A stretch of 64,000 bases of DNA from an uncultured Saprospiraceae bacterium (GTDB lineage: Bacteria; Bacteroidota; Bacteroidia; Chitinophagales; Saprospiraceae): positions 1 to 64,000 of the forward strand of contig CAKZQC010000014.1 in assembly GCA_937139495.1 (NCBI GenBank). Direction: 5' to 3'. Of this stretch, positions 46,601 to 55,600 are shown one piece after another; position 1 is the stretch's first letter, and every line of letters begins with the position of its first letter. The notes beneath the pieces were generated by a model. It was not told the DNA's origin. It saw only the letters and a list, made by a program, of their open reading frames with translations, and did not search any database. The position numbers and the translations under genes are program-made.

Positions 46601-48663
46601 AGGGCAATATTATAAGCAAGATCGCCATGATAAGAACGGCTAAAATTGCCATTTCCTTTCAGGGTCAAATCGCCTTGTATTTCTATGTTCTGTATGAATA
46701 CCCTCATGTCATCATGAAAGACCACATTAGGAAGTTTGGTAATACGCAATTCAGTAGCGGCACTCATAAAATTGAAGGTGGCATTGCCCGAATAGTTTTT
46801 GGCTCCACCATAGTCATAGATTACCCAAGCGCCAGACTTGTGCAAATAGACTTGCGTACTATCAAAGAAAATAGTAGCAGGCAAGAAAGAGCCTGCCGTT
46901 AGAGTATCGCTACCCATACGCAGTATAGAGGGGGAGTAACCCCTAATTTGACGATTGGTATTAGAGGTGTAGTTCCCTACCATTCTGTACTCCGAATCAA
47001 TTGTTAGGAGCGTATTCGTATTCATAAAAGCTCCATTGGTCTGTATGGTGTCGTTTTTGCCCGAATAATTGATGGCATTGCCATTGACGGTCAATGATGG
47101 GGCACCTCTAAAACTACCAAAAATATGGAAGGTGCTAGCTACATTAAATTCAACATTGGCAGGAATGCTAGCATCAAAGCTGATGTCACGACAATTGGCA
47201 GCAGAATCAAATCGTACTTCTGTATGACTCGAATACGAACTAGCATCAAAAAATACATCATCAACGGGAGTGGGCAAACAAGTAGCAGCAAAAAAGTTGA
47301 CTCCAATTTTTTCTCGCCAGTTACCCAAAGTATGCCAATCTTCATTGACTACATCACTAAAATAAAGTTGCCTAGAAGTAGGTTCATTAATTGTCCAGTT
47401 TGCACTGTTTCTGCCAGCATCTATACTATTGTTGGCAATATAACTTTTGCCGCCTGTCACATCGCAGTTTACATTCTCCAATAGCACGTTATTTAATATA
47501 AGTGTACCGGGTGTCATCTTTATGATGTTCATTTTTTGTCCTGTCGTAATATTCGGTGCTATGGGATAAAAATGACTGCAATTAGGAGGCGTAAACACAT
47601 TCTCTAAACGTACATTGATATTGGCATAACCTCTCCAGCCAAAAGTAGCTCGCTTGTCTTGGAAATAAAGGTTATGTATATTGAAGTATCTATTGTTGTT
47701 GTCCGAAAAGTACATAGACAGTTCTAGAAAAAAATGTTGTACCTCTGCATCATGACTGCCTTGTATATTCAGCTGATTAGATGCCCCCGAATAACTCGAA
47801 GGTCTGCTATCGTGGGTTTTTAGCGTAATAGAATCGTAGCTCATGCCACGTCCAAAAGTAGTAGTAGTATAGGTGTAGGCACTAATGGTTAAGTGCGAAC
47901 CTGTAACATCAAACGTACGGTAGTTGCTCGTAGCATTGTCAAAATCGACCTGCCAAGAAGCACCATAACCATCAATGTCAATAGAAGAATTGGTCATAAT
48001 CAGCCCTCTATTGGGACTATTATTATTGGTAATAAAGTAATCGAGCGATACAGCTTTGCTGTTGGTATTGAGTGTGCCACTCAATAACTTAAATACACCA
48101 CCTTGTGTAGCGAGGGAATTCGTAACGATATTATTGAGATCATCTACGTGTAGATTGCTCAATAACTTAAATTCTGTATTGATGCTCCCATCAATAACCA
48201 TTTCCAAAACTTGTAATGTTTTTCCTTTAGTTTGTATGGTTTCAATTCCAGCACGTTGAGAGCGCAATCGGAGTTGTCCCCTATAATCAAAATTCATATT
48301 TTCTGCTAATGCAAAGGAGCCGTATATATCCAAACTGACCGCAGAATTGCTAACCAATCTAGGAGCATTGCCTAGCGCAATTGTATTGTCCCAAAACATA
48401 GTATCGCAGTTGGCATTGCTAGCCACTGTAATCGTATTGCCCGCAGAGGTGAAACCCGCAGCCATGAAAAAAGTGGAGTTGGTGGAGTTGGGCGCTTGTA
48501 TGGCGGTCGTTCCACTATTGTAGCTATCAACCCACCACATTGTTGGGTCATTAAAATTGCCGCTACCACCTTTCCAATAGTATTGTTTGTTGGGTTGAGC
48601 GAATAAAGCACTGCTCATACTTAAGCAGATAAAAAATAAAAGATAATGTAATGGTCGAAACAT
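43603..48663 (-). CDS. Giant T9SS-secreted surface protein (copy 2)
   Basis: A 1,686-residue paralogue of the previous gene with the same plan: signal peptide (SMSSALFAQ), three module starts (about 27, 434 and 799), a Fn3-like part and a type A T9SS sorting domain. The N-terminal and central parts have drifted, but from 'ATCDLNNEPNW' to the end the two proteins are nearly identical, as is the DNA. This fits duplication with ongoing gene conversion, or strong constraint on secretion and anchoring. Each copy has its own terminator and leader, so they are separate transcription units. Function is probably adhesion or gliding-related surface coating, by context only. Confidence 0.9.
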   Translation of the reverse strand: MFRPLHYLLFFICLSMSSALFAQPNKQYYWKGGSGNFNDPTMWWVDSYNSGTTAIQAPNSTNSTFFMAAGFTSAGNTITVASNANCDTMFWDNTIALGNAPRLVSNSAVSLDIYGSFALAENMNFDYRGQLRLRSQRAGIETIQTKGKTLQVLEMVIDGSINTEFKLLSNLHVDDLNNIVTNSLATQGGVFKLLSGTLNTNSKAVSLDYFITNNNSPNRGLIMTNSSIDIDGYGASWQVDFDNATSNYRTFDVTGSHLTISAYTYTTTTFGRGMSYDSITLKTHDSRPSSYSGASNQLNIQGSHDAEVQHFFLELSMYFSDNNNRYFNIHNLYFQDKRATFGWRGYANINVRLENVFTPPNCSHFYPIAPNITTGQKMNIIKMTPGTLILNNVLLENVNCDVTGGKSYIANNSIDAGRNSANWTINEPTSRQLYFSDVVNEDWHTLGNWREKIGVNFFAATCLPTPVDDVFFDASSYSSHTEVRFDSAANCRDISFDASIPANVEFNVASTFHIFGSFRGAPSLTVNGNAINYSGKNDTIQTNGAFMNTNTLLTIDSEYRMVGNYTSNTNRQIRGYSPSILRMGSDTLTAGSFLPATIFFDSTQVYLHKSGAWVIYDYGGAKNYSGNATFNFMSAATELRITKLPNVVFHDDMRVFIQNIEIQGDLTLKGNGNFSRSYHGDLAYNIALNVSGTLPPYNGDIYLTAGKRYIFSSNNGSFINVAGDFNAIGNCAEVINIETTNTGATGTTPLDVAGNVNIDFAYIQGINNINATTITATNSIDGGNNSNITFPANAGTTFYWRALSSDPSDFDGSWSDQGHWTTNPANLVGDNTCIPSILDSVIFDNKSFSLSSNSCLVTGTVFCKTLLFRADARLTTNSTNTIVNIDESLFLANNMTRFDYRGIIKMIGNGIVNANGTPLEISRLEFDNPTGVFDLQSALFLDNSWAGGSAGNRLNGVLALLAGTLNTNNYDLTISSQFSSNTIHNRTLNLGTSTITILCNGTYGIYFHNAFGNTPWDIRTSTNMTLNASNSTIVFKNNTHTRNDHKAYHMGDGFTYNAVRVEENNSVNTIHGNIQYGYLELLGTSNLVDDNSMDSLRMEGGEYYYLGAGKVQTLHAPDGKLIVNGTAGNSVFLESDLSGTTAFLHKPYGYALCMDFIKVKDIEGTKETNLATVPTAPTDFQAIHPFLEFQTGVNSDNINGTATGIWAFNLPPLVLPAFTNPDSVEYCQYASPRFAPITMTGTSPYYIDYTWTNNLGASGSHVFTVVDNDNDPATPFTHLLQIPGAGRETTLSMNLQTSRCGELTPSTPAIFYVVAPAKDTLIDFSSTATCDLNNEPNWQTFMDDVAGEPVVAFLDKVNASDNQALGNMVVDVFFDPTVQTVNYMGTNYPYLQRHWDMNPTNNSAAGIRLFFTQAELNALAAQTFWGTNPSNPMTGTINPATDIEVWKYASGIIGVGPPIILPHTVLTMAGAITEPFDDVTDVIALEVEVASFSHFIIVPTQPVLLTLDLNNFEAKAINDNQVQIDWAAANEADAAYYEIQRSQDAIEAQTIETVQALGLAPAEYQLLDNDPHRGVSYYRVKAVALDGSATYSDWKAIELKGWNVVRVYPVPTSEVLNIELNANVDDQVSLVVYDALGILVYQSTQTIQPSNRQRLQVATSQLATGIYYLRISNDAGYTQQRKFVVE

Positions 48664-48673
48664 AGTTACGGAT

Positions 48674-48906
48674 TGAAGTTGTTTTAAAAGTCAATTTGTG
48701 GTAAAATAAGTCCCAACGTTCGTTGGGATTCGTGATAAGATTTTTCTTTCAATCAAGTTGAAAATTCGATGAATAGCCTTAGCTTGTCTTCCAACGTGAA
48801 GTTGGAATCAAGACAAACAGACACAGGGGCTATTTAGCTAATTTTTAATGCAGAGTGGTAGGAAAAGATATATCATTTGGATATGAAGTGATTTTTAAAA
48901 CAACTT
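48674..48906. repeat. Folded repeat upstream of T9SS copy 2
   Basis: The arms AAGTTGTTTTAAAAGTCA and TGATTTTTAAAACAACTT are near-perfect inverted copies about 190 bp apart. The same arms flank a shorter interior at 43320-43397, and one arm type recurs at 31055-31078. Confidence 0.55.
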
Positions 48907-49176
48907 CATTGATTAGTAATAACCTTTAATGAAATTGTTAAGTAGGTGGACACAAATAATGGGTGTTTAAAAGTGCGTTAATTTTTTTGATTATTGAGGA
49001 CAGGACGATAAGAATCGTAAAAATTACAGCTTTGAAATGCCTTATTATTTTTGTCCACTTACTTATGTTTTAAATGGTTTCTTTTTTGGGAAATGTTACT
49101 AAAATAAAAGCTTTTAACGAAAATGAATAGCGTTTAGGTACGCTCTACACTCTAAAAGGGAGAACAGCTCTCCAAA

Positions 49177-49219
49177 CAAAAATAGAGAAATAAACACTCA
49201 GTGTTTATTTCTCTATTTT
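49177..49219. terminator. Long near-perfect hairpin terminator
   Basis: About 20 paired bases around CACTCAGTG (arms with AAAATAGAGAAATAAACACT and its complement), just downstream of the DUF5682 stop codon. Confidence 0.75.
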
Positions 49220-49225
49220 GACTGC

Positions 49226-51481
49226 TTAAATACCCAACAAGAGCTGCAATGTCGGCAAACCTACTTTCATTCTATCAGGGTGTAAGGTGGTTTGTAGCGT
49301 GTTTTTACTTTTCACAACACCATTTTTGACCAACTGCAACATTTTTTGGCGTTCGGGAGGCGAAAAGTGTGCAAAGGTACGGCGTAGGGTCGGCAAAATA
49401 TGTTGGAAATGTTGGTCTTTGAGTTGACTGACCCAATCGTCAATCATTTGCCAAAGTACGCCATGATGGAGCAGCAATAAGCCACTGCCATATAAGAAAC
49501 CTTCTATCCAGTTGCTGGTATCGGTCACGGCATTGACTGCCGAGAGTTCGAGCGAAAGCGTCTGAGTGATTTGCTCCAATTCGAGTATTTCCGAATCCAA
49601 ACAAATGCGAGTAGCAGCACCTCTTATTTTTGGGTGAACACCCATGGTATTGGACAACCCAATAAGCGTTGTTTTCCACGTCTGCAAGTGGTCGTCGTCA
49701 TCTAATAGCTTGATCGATTTGTGGACAGCGAGCAATAAGCCAAATAATACTTGGCTCGCTTCTTCGTCAATTCCGCAGCTAGCAGGAGTGAGCGAGATAC
49801 AAACCCTCGGAATCATTTCGTGCAGCAAGGCACTGACCATACTCAAATCCGTATTTCGTACATCGCCATAACGATGCAAATAAATCAAAGAAGGCAAGGC
49901 TTGCATTAAGTGATGCACATCTTTAGTGACGGCAGCTATATTGCGCAATTCTTGCAAAAGTTCGTCGATAGCATCAGGCAAATTTGCCTTCAATACTTGT
50001 TGTAATAGGTCGGTCAATTCGACCAAAGTAGTGCATTTTTTGGCTTGATGTAGCGACCAACTAACGGCAGCACTAGGCACGTCGTTGCCCCACATTCCTG
50101 CTTCTATAATCTGGACGGCAAACTCAGGCAACCAGCACATTTCCCAATATTCATTTTTGGTACTCAGCTCTCTGCCTGTGGCAATATCTGCTTTGCCAAA
50201 ATCAATACTCAATAAATGCAGCTGATGTAGAAATTGACTTTGTTCCAAATCAAATGCTTGACGCAAATCCAAGCCACCTTTGGGGCGTGTACTTGTAGCC
50301 TTGAGCCAAACCGTTTCCGCTTTTTTGTACTTCGTCAATTTGAGTCGCTTGATACGACCTTGCAAGTCTTGTTGCAGCGGAATAATAGGAATGCTAGCAG
50401 GGACATCGCCCATTTTGTCCCCAATAATCAGCTTTCGCTCAATGAGCTGCAATTGGGATTCGTAACCGCCCGAAAAGACAGTGACGACCGCTTCCGATAG
50501 TTCCTCAATACCGGGGAGGGCATAGCCTCGAATGGTAGCTAAAGTGCGAGCCAATCGAGCCGACTCAATCGCATGAGCAGAGCTCGTCTCCAAGTCTTCT
50601 TTCTTGAATAACTGAGCGACTTTTGCCATCCAATGAATCGTTGCATCTTGACGATGATCATACAACAGCTCATACCAAGCAGGCGAAACCACCCCAGCAC
50701 CATAACCGCTACTATTCGCAATACGATTATAGGTCCAAGGTATCCAAGTGGCTTTTGTTTTTATCTTCGGAATGCCTTTTAGCAAGGCATTGTCATCTTT
50801 TGTTTTGTAAGCTTTGAGATCGGCTAGGGCAGGGGTGTGCCATGCACCACAGACTACGGCTATTGTTTGGTAGCCATCTTTTATCGCTTTGCGCAATGTC
50901 TTACGCATATAAGCTTCTCGAATTAGATTGTAAGGCTGTTCGTTGTCGCCAATCTCGGTACGTAGCGCAGTCATCATGTCGAGTATGCTCTCAAACACAG
51001 CGGTATCTTCGCCACTCTGCTCAAACATGACTTCCCACCAGCGCTCTCTATCGGTATAGCCTGCCAGTTGTGCCAAATAACCCAAAGGGTCATAGGCAAT
51101 GGCTTGCAATTGCTCGTCAGGTTCTTCTGTCTGTAAGGCTTTTAGTTTGTCGGGTACTTCCTGTAGCCCAAGCGATAGTGCTTGGGGTAAATCCATCTGT
51201 ATCAACGGCACGGCATTCGCCACAGCAAACTGAAACGTCTGCCACTCAGGCGAAAAGTGCGTAAACGGATAATAAACCGCTTGATGCAAATTCTTGGGAT
51301 TGTATATCAATGCTGCCACGGGCGGCAACAATTCGGGATCGGCGACATAATCCATCAAGGGATCTAATTCCAAAGGACCTTCTATCAGAATAATATCAGG
51401 CTGGAGCTGCTCCAATGCTCTCAAAACACGTTTAGCAGAACCAGGACCATGGTGGCGTACGCCCAATAAATGTACCGACAT
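49226..51481 (-). CDS. DUF5682 family protein
   Basis: A 751-residue cytoplasmic protein. The N-terminus 'VHLLGVRHHGPGSAKRVL' (residues 3-20) followed by 'DIILIEGPLELDPLMDYV' is the hallmark of DUF5682. 'AVVCGAWHTPAL' further on carries another conserved His. The His/Glu pattern recalls TraB/ChaN-like metal-dependent hydrolase folds, but no activity is established to my knowledge. In many genomes these genes stand beside MoxR-type AAA ATPase and VWA-domain genes; here neither is present. The signal peptidase gene lies upstream on the same strand, separated by a short repeat-rich gap. Confidence 0.85.
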   Translation of the reverse strand: MSVHLLGVRHHGPGSAKRVLRALEQLQPDIILIEGPLELDPLMDYVADPELLPPVAALIYNPKNLHQAVYYPFTHFSPEWQTFQFAVANAVPLIQMDLPQALSLGLQEVPDKLKALQTEEPDEQLQAIAYDPLGYLAQLAGYTDRERWWEVMFEQSGEDTAVFESILDMMTALRTEIGDNEQPYNLIREAYMRKTLRKAIKDGYQTIAVVCGAWHTPALADLKAYKTKDDNALLKGIPKIKTKATWIPWTYNRIANSSGYGAGVVSPAWYELLYDHRQDATIHWMAKVAQLFKKEDLETSSAHAIESARLARTLATIRGYALPGIEELSEAVVTVFSGGYESQLQLIERKLIIGDKMGDVPASIPIIPLQQDLQGRIKRLKLTKYKKAETVWLKATSTRPKGGLDLRQAFDLEQSQFLHQLHLLSIDFGKADIATGRELSTKNEYWEMCWLPEFAVQIIEAGMWGNDVPSAAVSWSLHQAKKCTTLVELTDLLQQVLKANLPDAIDELLQELRNIAAVTKDVHHLMQALPSLIYLHRYGDVRNTDLSMVSALLHEMIPRVCISLTPASCGIDEEASQVLFGLLLAVHKSIKLLDDDDHLQTWKTTLIGLSNTMGVHPKIRGAATRICLDSEILELEQITQTLSLELSAVNAVTDTSNWIEGFLYGSGLLLLHHGVLWQMIDDWVSQLKDQHFQHILPTLRRTFAHFSPPERQKMLQLVKNGVVKSKNTLQTTLHPDRMKVGLPTLQLLLGI

Positions 51482-51522
51482 AACTTGTATTTAATAACGA
51501 AAAAAGCCAATAATAACCGAGC

Positions 51523-51641
51523 GGGCGAATGTCAATTCGCCCCAACGCCAAGAAACCGCACCCATAGTAGGCAGGCGAATTGCATTCGCCCAGCACCCAC
51601 AGGAGGCAATCCATAGTAGGCAGCGATTCGCCCAGCACCCA
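51523..51641. repeat. REP-like palindromic and direct repeats
   Basis: Two palindromes with GGCGAAT/ATTCGCC arms (51523-51542 and 51574-51590) and two direct copies of CCATAGTAGGCAG (51562-51574, 51611-51623) and of ATTCGCCCAGCACCCA (51584-51599, 51626-51641), 42-49 bp apart. The second unit lacks one palindrome arm. It fills the gap after the signal peptidase gene and is more GC-rich than its surroundings. Confidence 0.85.
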
Positions 51642-53303
51642 TTACTTCTCCCCAGAAGCACCCATAAAGAAGCGATTCCAACGGACACCGCCACCTTCGC
51701 CACGTAGCGTAGCGTTTTTGAGCGAAAGCCAAACAAAGAGCGGCTTACCTACAATATGATCTTCAGGTACAAAGCCCCACATTCTAGAATCGGCAGAATT
51801 ATTCCTATTGTCGCCCATCATCCAATAATAGTCTAGCTTAGGCGTATAAGTCGTCGTTGCTTCCCCATTGATAAGAATTTGATTGCCTTGTACGGCTAGC
51901 GTATTGCCTTCGTAAGCCGTAATAATACGACGATAAATAGGCAAGTTTTTTAGTGTGAGTTCAATCGTTTTGCCCTTGGCAGGTATCGTCAAAGGACCAT
52001 ACCAATCAATATTCCAAGGGTAGTTTTTCTCATCAAAAGGAAAAATTCCACCACCATAAGTATTAGGTGGTGACAGTGCCGATTGGCGACTAATCGAGTC
52101 AATTACATTGCTGTATTTTTTGCGCAACTCAGCAGCCGTTTCGGCTGGAATATCTGCCTTAATCGTGTAGCCAGTACCCATTGGCGAAATATTGCTACTG
52201 TAAGTAACTGTATAATTTTCCTCTATTTCGGCTAAGGTTTTATTTCCTATATTGCCATTGAAATAAATATCATGTTTGTATTGAATATTAGGATAGTTGG
52301 TAGTAGTTTCTCCATTGACATACAAAACACCTGCTTTGACTTCTATCACGTCATTCGGAATACCGACACAACGCTTGATATAATGACTGCGTTTATCGAC
52401 AGGGCGTACAATAATATCTTTCCCTCTTTCGCGCCACAATCTTTGGCGAGTCGCTTCTCTATTTTCTGTTAGTTCTCTATTGATTTGGTTGTAATATTGC
52501 ATGCCATAATTGGCTGCTGCGGCTCCTCCAAATATCGTATCATCTTCAGGGTAATTGAAAACAACAGGGTCGTAACGATGGACAGATTGTAGGGCAGGAG
52601 CTCTGCGATAATCCCAAGTAGGCGTTTTGCTATAAGATTCTTTGGTAGAAAAAGGCAACATATTGTGTACCAACGGAAACGCTAGTGGCGTCATCGGCAT
52701 ACGAGAACCATAATGTACTTTGCTCACAAAAAGAAAATCGCCAACTAGCAAAGAACCCTCCATAGAAGGAGTCGGAATGGTATAAGCCTCTATCAAGAAC
52801 ATACGGATAAAGTGAGCCGCAAAAACGGCAAAAATAATAGATTCACTCCATTCTCGAACAACTGTTTTTTTAGGAAATGGATTTTCTTTGTCGAGCTTGC
52901 GCAATGCTACGGTATCATTTTCTTTTTGAGCAATGCGGTATCTTTTTTTGAGGTCTTTAGTAATCGCCCAAGTAGGTTGGTCGTAGTCGGGCTTGCGAAC
53001 AAAACCCATATAAGGCAACCAAGCAAAAGGCACTAGAATAGCAAGGGCATTTTCCCAAAAGCTGTAAATTCGGAAAGACTTGTTGAGCTCGATGAGCATT
53101 CCTGCAGCCACAAAAAAGTTGAGGATAGGCACTAACCAAAGTACCGCCCACCAAGTTGGGCAACCAATTACTTTTGTCCAGACATACAAATTATATCCAG
53201 GGACAAGTGCCGCCCAAGCAGGTTGATTGGCTTTCGCAAAAAGAGGTGCCATTCCCGCAAAGGGAAGTAGGTAATAAAACAGCAAAATGAGTAAGAAGTC
53301 CAT
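51642..53303 (-). CDS. lepB: Signal peptidase I
   Basis: A 553-residue S26 signal peptidase. The N-terminal ~130 residues are a membrane region of the DUF5684 type with several helices. The catalytic domain follows: Ser180 in 'IPTPSMEGSLLVGD', and the general-base Lys310 in 'SHYIKRCVGIPNDVI'. The stretch between Ser and Lys is much longer than in E. coli LepB, a feature of Bacteroidota forms. 'YYWMMGDNRNNSADSRMWG' is the conserved C-terminal box. It removes signal peptides from exported proteins at the periplasmic face of the inner membrane. It is essential in most bacteria, and I see no second copy in the window. Confidence 0.95.
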   Translation of the reverse strand: MDFLLILLFYYLLPFAGMAPLFAKANQPAWAALVPGYNLYVWTKVIGCPTWWAVLWLVPILNFFVAAGMLIELNKSFRIYSFWENALAILVPFAWLPYMGFVRKPDYDQPTWAITKDLKKRYRIAQKENDTVALRKLDKENPFPKKTVVREWSESIIFAVFAAHFIRMFLIEAYTIPTPSMEGSLLVGDFLFVSKVHYGSRMPMTPLAFPLVHNMLPFSTKESYSKTPTWDYRRAPALQSVHRYDPVVFNYPEDDTIFGGAAAANYGMQYYNQINRELTENREATRQRLWRERGKDIIVRPVDKRSHYIKRCVGIPNDVIEVKAGVLYVNGETTTNYPNIQYKHDIYFNGNIGNKTLAEIEENYTVTYSSNISPMGTGYTIKADIPAETAAELRKKYSNVIDSISRQSALSPPNTYGGGIFPFDEKNYPWNIDWYGPLTIPAKGKTIELTLKNLPIYRRIITAYEGNTLAVQGNQILINGEATTTYTPKLDYYWMMGDNRNNSADSRMWGFVPEDHIVGKPLFVWLSLKNATLRGEGGGVRWNRFFMGASGEK

Positions 53304-53536
53304 ATAGTATATCGCTTTTTGTGGAGTAGTATTTTGAATAAAAGGGTTCTTTGAACCTTAACTAATACTACAAAGAAGCATTGTTTTTTTTGAAAAAAAA
53401 TAAAAAACCGACTGATGAGGAAAATTATTCGACAAAGGTATTCATAGGAATATCGAAAGCCGACTAATCCGAATATTTATTCGACAAAAGTAGTAAGAAT
53501 AGCTTTGCTATGGCAGAATAGTAGGAAATTTGGAGT

Positions 53537-54280
53537 TTATTTTTGGGGCAAGCGTCCGTAGCTTTGCGTCCAACCTTTCCAGCGCATTTTGATGACACCA
53601 AAAAAGGCTTCGTTAAAAATAGCCGAACTCATCTTGGAAAAACCCTCCACTCTATCCTTGAACGTAATCGGAACTTCTCGAAGTTTGAAGCCCAACTGCC
53701 AAGCAGCAAATTTCATTTCTATCTGAAAGGCATAGCCTACAAATTGTATTTTGGAAAAGTCTAGTTTTTCCAAAAAGCTACGCTTGTAGCACACAAATCC
53801 AGCGGTCGCATCAGCCACAGGCATGAAGGTAATAAGTCGCACATAAAAAGAAGCCCCTCTAGACATCAAGAGTCGCTTGAAGGGCCAGTTGACCACCTCG
53901 CCACCACGGACATAACGAGAGCCGATGCCCACGCCTACGCCTTCTACTTGACAAGCTTTGTACAAGTTTTGCAATTGCTCGGGTGGGTGCGAAAAATCAG
54001 CATCCATCTCATAGATATATTGGTAGGTGGAGTCCAATGCCCATTTGAACCCATGAATATAAGCGGTGCCTAAGCCAAGCTTGCCTTGGCGTTCTTCTAT
54101 AAAAAGACGTCCTGCAAATTCGGTTTGGAGTTGTTTGACAATGCCTGCGGTGCCATCGGGTGAGCTATCATCTACTATAAGTAAATGTACCGCAAAGTCG
54201 AGCTGGAGTACGACTCGAATGATATTTTCGATGTTCTCTTTCTCATTGTAAGTGGGCATTATGACTAGGTGTTCGGACAA
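53537..54280 (-). CDS. DPM1-like polyprenol-phosphate mannosyltransferase (GT2)
   Basis: A 247-residue GT-A glycosyltransferase without membrane helices. 'VIMPTYNEKENI', 'IVDDSSPDGT', 'EMDADFSHPPEQL' and 'VKQLQTEFAGRLFIEERQG' are the usual blocks of dolichol/polyprenol-phosphate mannose synthases. 'FVGYAFQIEM' and 'PITFKDRVEGFSKMS' complete the family. It transfers mannose (or a similar hexose) from GDP- to polyprenyl-phosphate. The start is probably TTG at 54280, because the next ATG would remove most of the first beta strand and an in-frame stop lies just upstream. Confidence 0.92.
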   Translation of the reverse strand: MSEHLVIMPTYNEKENIENIIRVVLQLDFAVHLLIVDDSSPDGTAGIVKQLQTEFAGRLFIEERQGKLGLGTAYIHGFKWALDSTYQYIYEMDADFSHPPEQLQNLYKACQVEGVGVGIGSRYVRGGEVVNWPFKRLLMSRGASFYVRLITFMPVADATAGFVCYKRSFLEKLDFSKIQFVGYAFQIEMKFAAWQLGFKLREVPITFKDRVEGFSKMSSAIFNEAFFGVIKMRWKGWTQSYGRLPQK

Positions 54281-54677
54281 AGTAGTATGTATTATGTAGG
54301 TGAACTATATTCAAGAGGTGCAGTACTAGTAGGCAATCAAAAACTACCTGTTTTTCTTGATTTTTTTAAAATCGTTGTGCAATGTAACAAAGTGTAATAC
54401 CCCAAAACTATTATTTTGTTTTGCAATAAATAGACTCCTAGTAACAAATTTGCAAAAAAGAATGCACTTAGTTAAATACTTTACCTCAATTTTTGCGTAT
54501 TTAATGTTTTAAAGTGCTATTAAATGAAAATTTGGGTAGCATTTGGCTTGACGGATTCTATTCTACAAAATATTACTATATTTTAATTCATTTAGCTCCA
54601 CTTTAGTGACAACTTGCTTACCTTTGTCCTTCAAATAAGAAAAAAAAGACAGCTAGTAGGCTATATAAATAATAATC
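54281..54677. other. Divergent intergenic region
   Basis: About 397 bp between divergent genes with no supported ORF. AT-rich; a TACCTTTG element at 54619-54626 is the main signal. Confidence 0.5.
54619..54626 (+). promoter_or_regulatory. Putative -7 element for CvfB-like gene
   Basis: TACCTTTG matches TAnnTTTG and lies 52 bp before the start codon. Confidence 0.5.
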
Positions 54678-55520
54678 ATGATAGAATTAGGACAATACAA
54701 TACCTTGCGTGTAGCAAGAGATACCCCTGTAGGGATTTTTTTGGAGGACGACGAAGAAAATGACGTACTACTGCACGGTAAATTCATACCAGAAGGTGGA
54801 CTCAAAGAAGGCGACGAAATAGAGGTGTTTATCTACAAAGATAACGAAGGTAGAGATATTGCGACAACGCAAACGCCCAAAATTACAGTAGAGGAATTTG
54901 CCTTACTAGAAGTGACTTCTATTGACAAATATGGTGCTTTTGTTGATATAGGACTTGACAAAGAACTGCTCGTGCCGTTCATGGAACAAGCATATAAAAT
55001 GGAAGTGGGCAAGTCTTACTTGGTGTTTATGTATGTGGATGGTTTGTCCGATCGTTTGGCTGGCTCTACCAAGCTGGAGCAATTCCTAGACAACGAAGAA
55101 ATCGAGTTGGAAGATGGGGCAGAAGTGGACGTTATTTTTTGGAAACAAACAGATCTGGGCTACAAAGTAATTGTCAATGATGAACATGTAGGGCTAGTCT
55201 ATGCCAACGAATTGTTTAGCAAACCGCAAGCAGGAACACGTACGATAGGATATGTTCGCAAGGTCAGAGAAGATAACAAGTTGGATATTCGTTTGCAAAA
55301 AGATGGCTACGAACAAATAGAGCCAAATGCCCAAAAAATACTGGAATTGCTACAGAAAGAAGATGGTTTTGTGCCGTTGACCGACAAAAGTAGTCCAGAA
55401 GACATCAAAAGATGGTTGGGAATAAGCAAAAAAATGTTCAAAAAATCAATTGGCAATCTCTACAAACAAAAATTAATTTTGCTCGAAGTAGAGGGAATTA
55501 GACTCGTCAAAAAAGCCTAA
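54678..55520 (+). CDS. CvfB/YitL-like S1 RNA-binding protein
   Basis: A 280-residue protein of the CvfB family: several S1-like OB folds, including 'LEVTSIDKYGAFVDIGL', then a C-terminal winged-helix domain ('DIKRWLGISKKMFKKSIGNLYKQ' over two helices) that fits the family. CvfB proteins bind RNA and affect virulence gene expression in Staphylococcus; in Bacteroidota the role is not established. Length agrees with the family (about 280-300). It stands alone between a DPM1-like gene and the TPR-ribH pair. Confidence 0.88.
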   Translation: MIELGQYNTLRVARDTPVGIFLEDDEENDVLLHGKFIPEGGLKEGDEIEVFIYKDNEGRDIATTQTPKITVEEFALLEVTSIDKYGAFVDIGLDKELLVPFMEQAYKMEVGKSYLVFMYVDGLSDRLAGSTKLEQFLDNEEIELEDGAEVDVIFWKQTDLGYKVIVNDEHVGLVYANELFSKPQAGTRTIGYVRKVREDNKLDIRLQKDGYEQIEPNAQKILELLQKEDGFVPLTDKSSPEDIKRWLGISKKMFKKSIGNLYKQKLILLEVEGIRLVKKA

Positions 55521-55600
55521 TTATTGGCTATTGCGGAAAGCAAAAAAGCGCTTCTATCTTTTTTTTGTAAAAGAATTTGATAGAACCTCAAAACTTTGAT

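Larger units (their letters stand above)
48664..49225. other. Long leader region with hairpins
   Basis: These 562 bp hold no supported gene. They contain inverted arms of the dispersed palindromic repeat (left near 48674-48692, right near 48882-48906), two smaller hairpins (TCCCAACGTTCGTTGGGA and TTCCAACGTGAAGTTGGAA) between them, and the terminator of the DUF5682 gene at the right end. Confidence 0.55.

Noticed and set aside
51562..51641. CRISPR-like array
   Set aside because: Only two imperfect repeat units with palindromes and no cas genes; REP-like is the better description.
51491..51736. Short minus-strand ORFs across the repeat region
   Set aside because: They read through GC-rich repeats and the 3' end of lepB; no start signal or family support.
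55520..55560. Terminator after the CvfB-like gene
   Set aside because: The stem (GGAAAGC..GCGCTTC) is short and mismatched, although a T run follows; not strong enough to list.
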